Part shown: positions 6,776 to 10,500 of the stretch, in pieces
How the letters are laid out: each line of letters begins with the position of its first letter
Position numbering within the stretch: the stretch's first letter is position 1
DNA from: Gammaproteobacteria bacterium
GTDB lineage: Bacteria; Pseudomonadota; Gammaproteobacteria; Steroidobacterales; Steroidobacteraceae
Direction of reading: 5' to 3'
DNA length: 10,500 bases
Assembly: GCA_030039615.1 (NCBI GenBank)
Contig: JASHVF010000172.1
Coordinates: 1 to 10,500, forward strand
The notes under the pieces: generated by a model
Databases searched by the model: none
Told to the model about the DNA's origin: nothing
The model's input: only the letters and a program-made list of their open reading frames with translations
Translations under genes and position numbers: made by a program

Positions 6776-8058
6776 GCGCGCCGCAGGGGGCCGCGGGCGC
6801 GCGCTCCCGCTTTCCTCTGTCGCTGGCGCTGCTGCTCGGGGCGGCGCTCATGATCAACTACGTTGATCGCGGCACGATCTCGACCGCCGCGCCCCTCATC
6901 AAGACCGAGTTCGGGCTCGACCCGGTGCAGATGGGCCTGCTGCTGTCGGCGTTCTTCGTGACCTACGTGCTGTCGCAGCCGCTCGTCGGCATCCTCGTCG
7001 ACCGGCTCGGGGCCGCGCGCGTGCTGGCCGCCGGCTTCACGGTCTGGTCGGTGGGGACCTTTCTGACGGGACTTTCCTCCGGCATCGCGGCGCTCGTGGC
7101 GCTGCGCCTCGTCATGGGCGCCGGCGAGTCGGTGTGCTACCCGAGCGGCTTCGCGCTGATCGCCCGCCGCGTCGAGAACGAGCACCGCGCGCGCGCCACC
7201 GCCATCATGCAGTTCGGCAGCGTCGTGGGCCCGGCCGTCGGCACCTACGTCGGCGGGCTGGTCATGATCCGCTACGGCTGGCGCACCATGTTCATGGTGC
7301 TGGGCCTCGCCTCGCTCCTGTGGCTGATTCCCTGGTCGGCTCAGCTGCGCGCGCCGCCGGCGAGTGCGGCGCCGCCCGAGGCGGCCGCCGCGGGGCCGCG
7401 CTGGATCGACGTCGTACGCCAGCGGGCGCTGTGGGGCACGGTGCTCGGGAACTTCTGCTCCAATTACGCCTTCTACTTCGTGTTCACCTCGGTGCCGCTC
7501 TATCTGGTCGAGGAGCGCGGGCTCTCGCTCTCCTCCATGACCCACGTCCAGAGCCTGATCTTCGTGATGGACTCGGCCAGCATTCTCGCGACCGGCTTTG
7601 CTCTCGACTGGTGGGTGCGCCGCGGCGCTGCGCCGAGCCTCGCCTACAAGACCGCGCTGTCACTGAGCGCGGCCGGTGTCGGTGTGTGTCTGCTGTGCCT
7701 GAGCGGTGCCGGCGCGTTTGCCGGGGCGGCGCTGCTGCTCGCGACCGGGCTCGGCGACGGCCTCAACGCGCCTTCGGTCGGTGCACTGACGCAGCGCTTC
7801 GCCGGGCCGCTCGCCACCGGCCGCTGGATGGGAACGCAGAACGCGGTGAGCAACACCGCGGGCTTCCTCGCCCCGGCCGTAACGGGCTACCTGGTCAAGC
7901 ACGACCATGGCCACTACTCGCTCGCCCTGTGGGTCACGGGCTGCGTCGCGCTGCTCGGTCTCCTCGCCTGGCTCGCGCTGGTGCCGCCGGTCGAGCCGGT
8001 CGACTGGAGCCGCGTGCGCCCTAGGGATAGCCGCGCGCCCGTTCCTGATCCGCGATGA
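6772..8058 (+). CDS. MFS transporter, probably anion:cation symporter (ACS)-like
   Basis: This 428-residue inner-membrane protein has the hydrophobic pattern of about 12 helices. The first helix carries MINYVDRGTIS (27-37), close to the NYxDR motif of ACS members such as hexuronate and glucarate carriers. MFS motif A appears as GILVDRLGAARV (73-84), and RLVMGAGESVCYPS (112-125) matches the helix-4 region of that group. The C-terminal half also has transporter-like helices (about 222 onward). By family, it likely moves an organic acid or sugar acid with protons, but the substrate cannot be read from the sequence. The ATG start overlaps the stop of the exported-protein gene by 4 nt, with AGCAGGG close upstream. 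The last 38 nt overlap the end of the opposing spinster-like transporter gene. Confidence 0.92.
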   Translation: MSAPQGAAGARSRFPLSLALLLGAALMINYVDRGTISTAAPLIKTEFGLDPVQMGLLLSAFFVTYVLSQPLVGILVDRLGAARVLAAGFTVWSVGTFLTGLSSGIAALVALRLVMGAGESVCYPSGFALIARRVENEHRARATAIMQFGSVVGPAVGTYVGGLVMIRYGWRTMFMVLGLASLLWLIPWSAQLRAPPASAAPPEAAAAGPRWIDVVRQRALWGTVLGNFCSNYAFYFVFTSVPLYLVEERGLSLSSMTHVQSLIFVMDSASILATGFALDWWVRRGAAPSLAYKTALSLSAAGVGVCLLCLSGAGAFAGAALLLATGLGDGLNAPSVGALTQRFAGPLATGRWMGTQNAVSNTAGFLAPAVTGYLVKHDHGHYSLALWVTGCVALLGLLAWLALVPPVEPVDWSRVRPRDSRAPVPDPR

Positions 8059-9352
8059 TGTCGCGCGCCGCGAGGTACAGGTGTACGGCGGCCCAGAAGC
8101 CGGTCGGCACGATGCACAGCATCGCGAGGCGCAGCGCATCGGTCTCGGAGAGCTGAAAACGCTGGAACCAGTCGTTGAGCGCGCCGATCACGTTGGGCGT
8201 GATGACGAGATTCCCGAGGTTGGCGAGGAACAGCACCATCGCGCAGAACATTGCGCGCATGCGGCACGGCGCGAGATTGTTGAGCAGCCCGAAGCCCGGG
8301 CCGATGTAGAAATAGATCGAGGGGATGAACACCCAGAGCGCCGCCCTGGCGACGGCCAGGTCACGCGTCCAGTAGACCACTCCCGAGGCAACCGTGGCGA
8401 TGGCCGTGCCGGCGGCGAGCAGCCACACGATGCGCCGCGCGTCGACCATGGTGCTGCGGGCCATGAGCCAGCCGGTCGCCACGGTGGCGAGACCGCCGCC
8501 CCAGAGATGCATGTTCTGCGTCACCTCGCCCGCCTGACCCACCGTCAGGTGGTAGGTGCGCTGCAGGAACGTCGGCGTCCAGAACATGAGACCCCAGCCC
8601 CAGAGCGCGCACACCGCCGTCCCGATCATGGTGTGCACGGCCGAGCGCTGCTGCCACATGAAACGCAGCGTCGACTCGACCGAGGGCGCGAGGCCTTCCC
8701 GGCCGGCATCGAGGCAGCCGCGCGCCGGTTCCCGCACCGTGAGCCAGACGGTCGCTCCGGCGAGCACGCCGGGAATGCCGAGCGCGTAGAACACCGCGCG
8801 CCAGCCGTAGTCGTCGGCGATGACGCCGGCGACGTTATAGCCGAGCCAGGCGCCGATCGGGGCGCCGAGCGAGAACACGGTGAGCGCCATCGCGCGCCGG
8901 GTGGCGGGAAAGTAGTCCGACAGCAGCGAGTTGGCGCCGGGCGTACCGCCCGCCTCGCCGACCGTCACGCCGACGCGCGCCAGGAAGAACTGCAGCGAGG
9001 TGCGTGCCAGCCCGCAGACCGCGGTCATCACCGACCACAGCACCAGGCACACGGCCACGATCTTGCGCCGGTTGTAGCGGTCGATGAGCCACGAGAGCGG
9101 GAAGCCGAGCAGGATATAGAAGACGCCGAAAGCCATGCCGGTGAGCAGCGACACGCCCAGGTTCGTCAGATGCAGGTCCTGCCTGATCGGGTCGAGGACC
9201 GTCGAGACGACGTAGCGATCCGCGATGCTGAGCGTGTACACGAGGCACATCATGATGAGCACGTACCAGCGCTCGGCGAGCGAGGCCGACTGCGGCTCGA
9301 CCAGACGAAGGGCCGGACTCTGCGCCGCGACGCTCGACTGCAGCTCGCTCAC
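8021..9352 (-). CDS. Spinster-like MFS transporter
   Basis: This 443-residue inner-membrane protein has about 12 predicted helices. Family marks are YTLSIADRYVVSTVLDPI (39-56), the tight motif A WLIDRYNRRKIV (88-99), and RVGVTVGEAGG (126-136) followed by SDYFPATRRAMAL (145-157), all typical of the spinster-like branch. Bacterial members are often encoded beside catabolic enzymes for steroids, aromatics or other hydrophobic compounds, but the substrate here is unknown. The GTG start has GAGG 5 nt upstream. The gene lies 30 nt after the GMC oxidoreductase on the same strand, so the two probably form an operon in which the carrier handles the enzyme's substrate or product. Its 3' end overlaps the convergent ACS-like transporter gene by 38 nt. 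Confidence 0.93.
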   Translation of the reverse strand: MSELQSSVAAQSPALRLVEPQSASLAERWYVLIMMCLVYTLSIADRYVVSTVLDPIRQDLHLTNLGVSLLTGMAFGVFYILLGFPLSWLIDRYNRRKIVAVCLVLWSVMTAVCGLARTSLQFFLARVGVTVGEAGGTPGANSLLSDYFPATRRAMALTVFSLGAPIGAWLGYNVAGVIADDYGWRAVFYALGIPGVLAGATVWLTVREPARGCLDAGREGLAPSVESTLRFMWQQRSAVHTMIGTAVCALWGWGLMFWTPTFLQRTYHLTVGQAGEVTQNMHLWGGGLATVATGWLMARSTMVDARRIVWLLAAGTAIATVASGVVYWTRDLAVARAALWVFIPSIYFYIGPGFGLLNNLAPCRMRAMFCAMVLFLANLGNLVITPNVIGALNDWFQRFQLSETDALRLAMLCIVPTGFWAAVHLYLAARDIIADQERARGYP

Positions 9353-9357
9353 TGGGA

Positions 9358-9361
9358 CCTC
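9358..9361 (-). promoter_or_regulatory. Ribosome binding site of the spinster-like transporter
   Basis: GAGG on the minus strand, 5 nt before the GTG start at 9352, inside the 30-nt gap after the GMC oxidoreductase stop. It supports the GTG start and independent initiation within a shared transcript. Confidence 0.55.
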
Positions 9362-9382
9362 GTTGGCGTGGATCTGCGCAGG

Positions 9383-10500
9383 TTACGCCTGCGGCGTGCG
9401 GCTGTCTTCCAGGATCAGGTCGGCGGCCTTCTCGGCCAGCATCATCACGGGCGCGTTGGTGTTACCCGAGGTGACGTTCGGGAAGGCCGAGGCGTCCACC
9501 ACCCGCAGCCCGCTCACGCCGCGTACCCGCAGGCGCGGATCGAGCACCGAGGTGCGCGGGTCGGACCCCATCGCGCAGGTGCCACAGGCGTGGAACACCG
9601 AGCCCGAACGCCGGCGGAAATCCGCGAGCAGTTGCTCCTCGCTGGTGACATTGACGCCGGGCTCGCGCTCGGCCTCGGTGATGCCGGCGAGCGGCTCGGC
9701 CGCGGCGATCTGCCGCACCAGACGCGCGCCCTCGAACACGTCCTCGATGTCCTCCGGCGCCGACAACGCATTGGGCTGGATCGCGGGCGCCTTGAGCGGA
9801 TCGAGCGAGCGGATGTGGATGGAGCCGCGGCTCACGGGCCGGCAGGTGTTGTAGGACATGAGGAAGCCCGGATAGGGGTCGGGTTTCATCAGCCGCCGGG
9901 TCGAGCCCAGCGTCGTGGTCGAATAGCTCGCCGGGTTGAAGTAGATGTGCATGTTGGGCCGCGTCAGCTCCGGGCGGCTGCGCAGAAACGCGCCCGCCTG
10001 ATTGACGCTCATCGACAGCGGCCCGCGGCGCCCGCCGAGCGCGTACTGAAGTGCCGCGCGCACCTTGCCGAGGAAGGGCGCGAGCTGGTCGTTGAGCGTC
10101 GGCACCCGCGAGCGGTAGAAGTAGCTGACGGCGAGATGATCCTGCAGCCGCTGGCCCACCGCGGGAGAGTCGGCGATGACTTCGATTCCGAAGCGGCGCA
10201 GCAGCTGCCCGTCGCCCACACCCGAGAGCTCGAGCAGCTGCGGCGAGTTGATGGCGCCGGCGGACAGGATCACCTCGCGCCGCGCCCTCACCACGTACCT
10301 GGCGCCCGCCTCGAGCAGCTCGACGCCGCGCGCGCGCCGCCCCTCGAACAGCACGCGGGTCGCCTGCGCGCGCAGGCGGACCGCCAGGTTGGCGCGGCTG
10401 CGGACGGGTCGCAGGTAGGCGCTCGAGGCCGACACCCGCACCCCGTCCCTGATGGTCACTTCCCACAGCCCCGAGCCCTGCGACTGCGAGCCGTTGAAGT
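9383..10500 (-). CDS. GMC-family FAD-dependent oxidoreductase (choline dehydrogenase-like), 5' part outside window
   Basis: The gene runs off the right edge; about 372 residues of the C-terminal two thirds are present, reading in frame from FNGSQSQG at the edge. It should be a flavoprotein that oxidises an alcohol group to an aldehyde or ketone. The second GMC signature is clear: GAINSPQLLELSGVG. The C-terminal catalytic region has VFHACGTCAMGSDP, with the active-site His, and VTSGNTNAPVMMLAEKAADLI, where the second catalytic position is Asn as in choline-dehydrogenase and choline-oxidase relatives. The N-terminal FAD-binding Rossmann segment is not in view, so length and start cannot be judged. 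The GTG at 10459 is an internal valine, not a start, because family-like sequence continues upstream. The true substrate is unknown; the family covers choline, aliphatic and aromatic alcohols and polyethylene glycol. It is followed 30 nt later by the spinster-like transporter. Confidence 0.93.
   Translation of the reverse strand, partial: FNGSQSQGSGLWEVTIRDGVRVSASSAYLRPVRSRANLAVRLRAQATRVLFEGRRARGVELLEAGARYVVRARREVILSAGAINSPQLLELSGVGDGQLLRRFGIEVIADSPAVGQRLQDHLAVSYFYRSRVPTLNDQLAPFLGKVRAALQYALGGRRGPLSMSVNQAGAFLRSRPELTRPNMHIYFNPASYSTTTLGSTRRLMKPDPYPGFLMSYNTCRPVSRGSIHIRSLDPLKAPAIQPNALSAPEDIEDVFEGARLVRQIAAAEPLAGITEAEREPGVNVTSEEQLLADFRRRSGSVFHACGTCAMGSDPRTSVLDPRLRVRGVSGLRVVDASAFPNVTSGNTNAPVMMLAEKAADLILEDSRTPQA

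Noticed and set aside
8019..8026. A further CCCTAGGG palindrome like the one at 2247-2254
   Set aside because: It lies in the overlapping 3' coding ends of the two transporters, spans the TAG stop of one of them, and lacks the neighbouring GGGT...ACCC element, so chance is more likely.
10457..10459. GTG as the start of the GMC oxidoreductase
   Set aside because: The frame continues upstream to the window edge with family-like sequence (FNGSQSQG...GLWEV), and the FAD-binding N-terminus must precede it, so this codon is an internal valine.
9462..10466. A 334-codon minus-strand frame overlapping the GMC oxidoreductase in another frame
   Set aside because: The GMC frame carries the family signatures; this one is Arg/Ala/Gly-rich with no recognisable motif.

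Overview
The window is a GC-rich, densely coded bacterial chromosome segment. It has short intergenic gaps, ATGA-type overlaps and GTG starts. The protein families present (MHYT-like/GGDEF/EAL protein, Cache-PAS-PAS-GAF histidine kinase, ACS and spinster-like MFS transporters, GMC oxidoreductase) point to a free-living proteobacterium. A gammaproteobacterium of the Steroidobacter/Solimonas kind is a guess from gene content, not a demonstrated assignment. I see no rRNA, tRNA, CRISPR array, insertion sequence or phage gene.

Left part (42-6032, all minus strand): a signalling cluster. In transcription order it holds a 1012-residue membrane-bound hybrid-sensor histidine kinase (HisKA_3 type), then a NarL/FixJ-family response regulator whose GTG start overlaps the kinase stop by 8 nt, then after a 176-nt gap a 703-residue membrane-anchored GGDEF-EAL protein. 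The kinase and regulator are almost certainly a cognate pair. G/C-tract inverted repeats of similar make-up (GGGT...ACCC) lie at the kinase start and in the gap upstream of the GGDEF-EAL gene. The simplest reading is that the regulator controls both its own operon and the neighbouring c-di-GMP gene. The GGDEF-EAL protein has a degenerate MHYT-like membrane domain and a degenerate cyclase motif (GSDEF), but an intact set of EAL residues, so it looks phosphodiesterase-biased.

Middle (6033-8058): a 173-nt divergent promoter region, then a plus-strand two-gene unit. The first gene encodes a small exported protein of unknown function with four cysteines. The second overlaps it by 4 nt and encodes an MFS transporter resembling the anion:cation symporter (ACS) group.

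Right part (8021-10500, minus strand): a 5'-truncated GMC-family FAD oxidoreductase followed 30 nt later by a spinster-like MFS transporter. This is probably an operon for uptake or export and oxidation of an unidentified alcohol-type substrate. The two transporter genes converge and their 3' ends overlap by 38 nt. Apart from the regulatory repeats and the degenerate sensor and cyclase domains, the content is ordinary, and I do not see a clear undescribed system.
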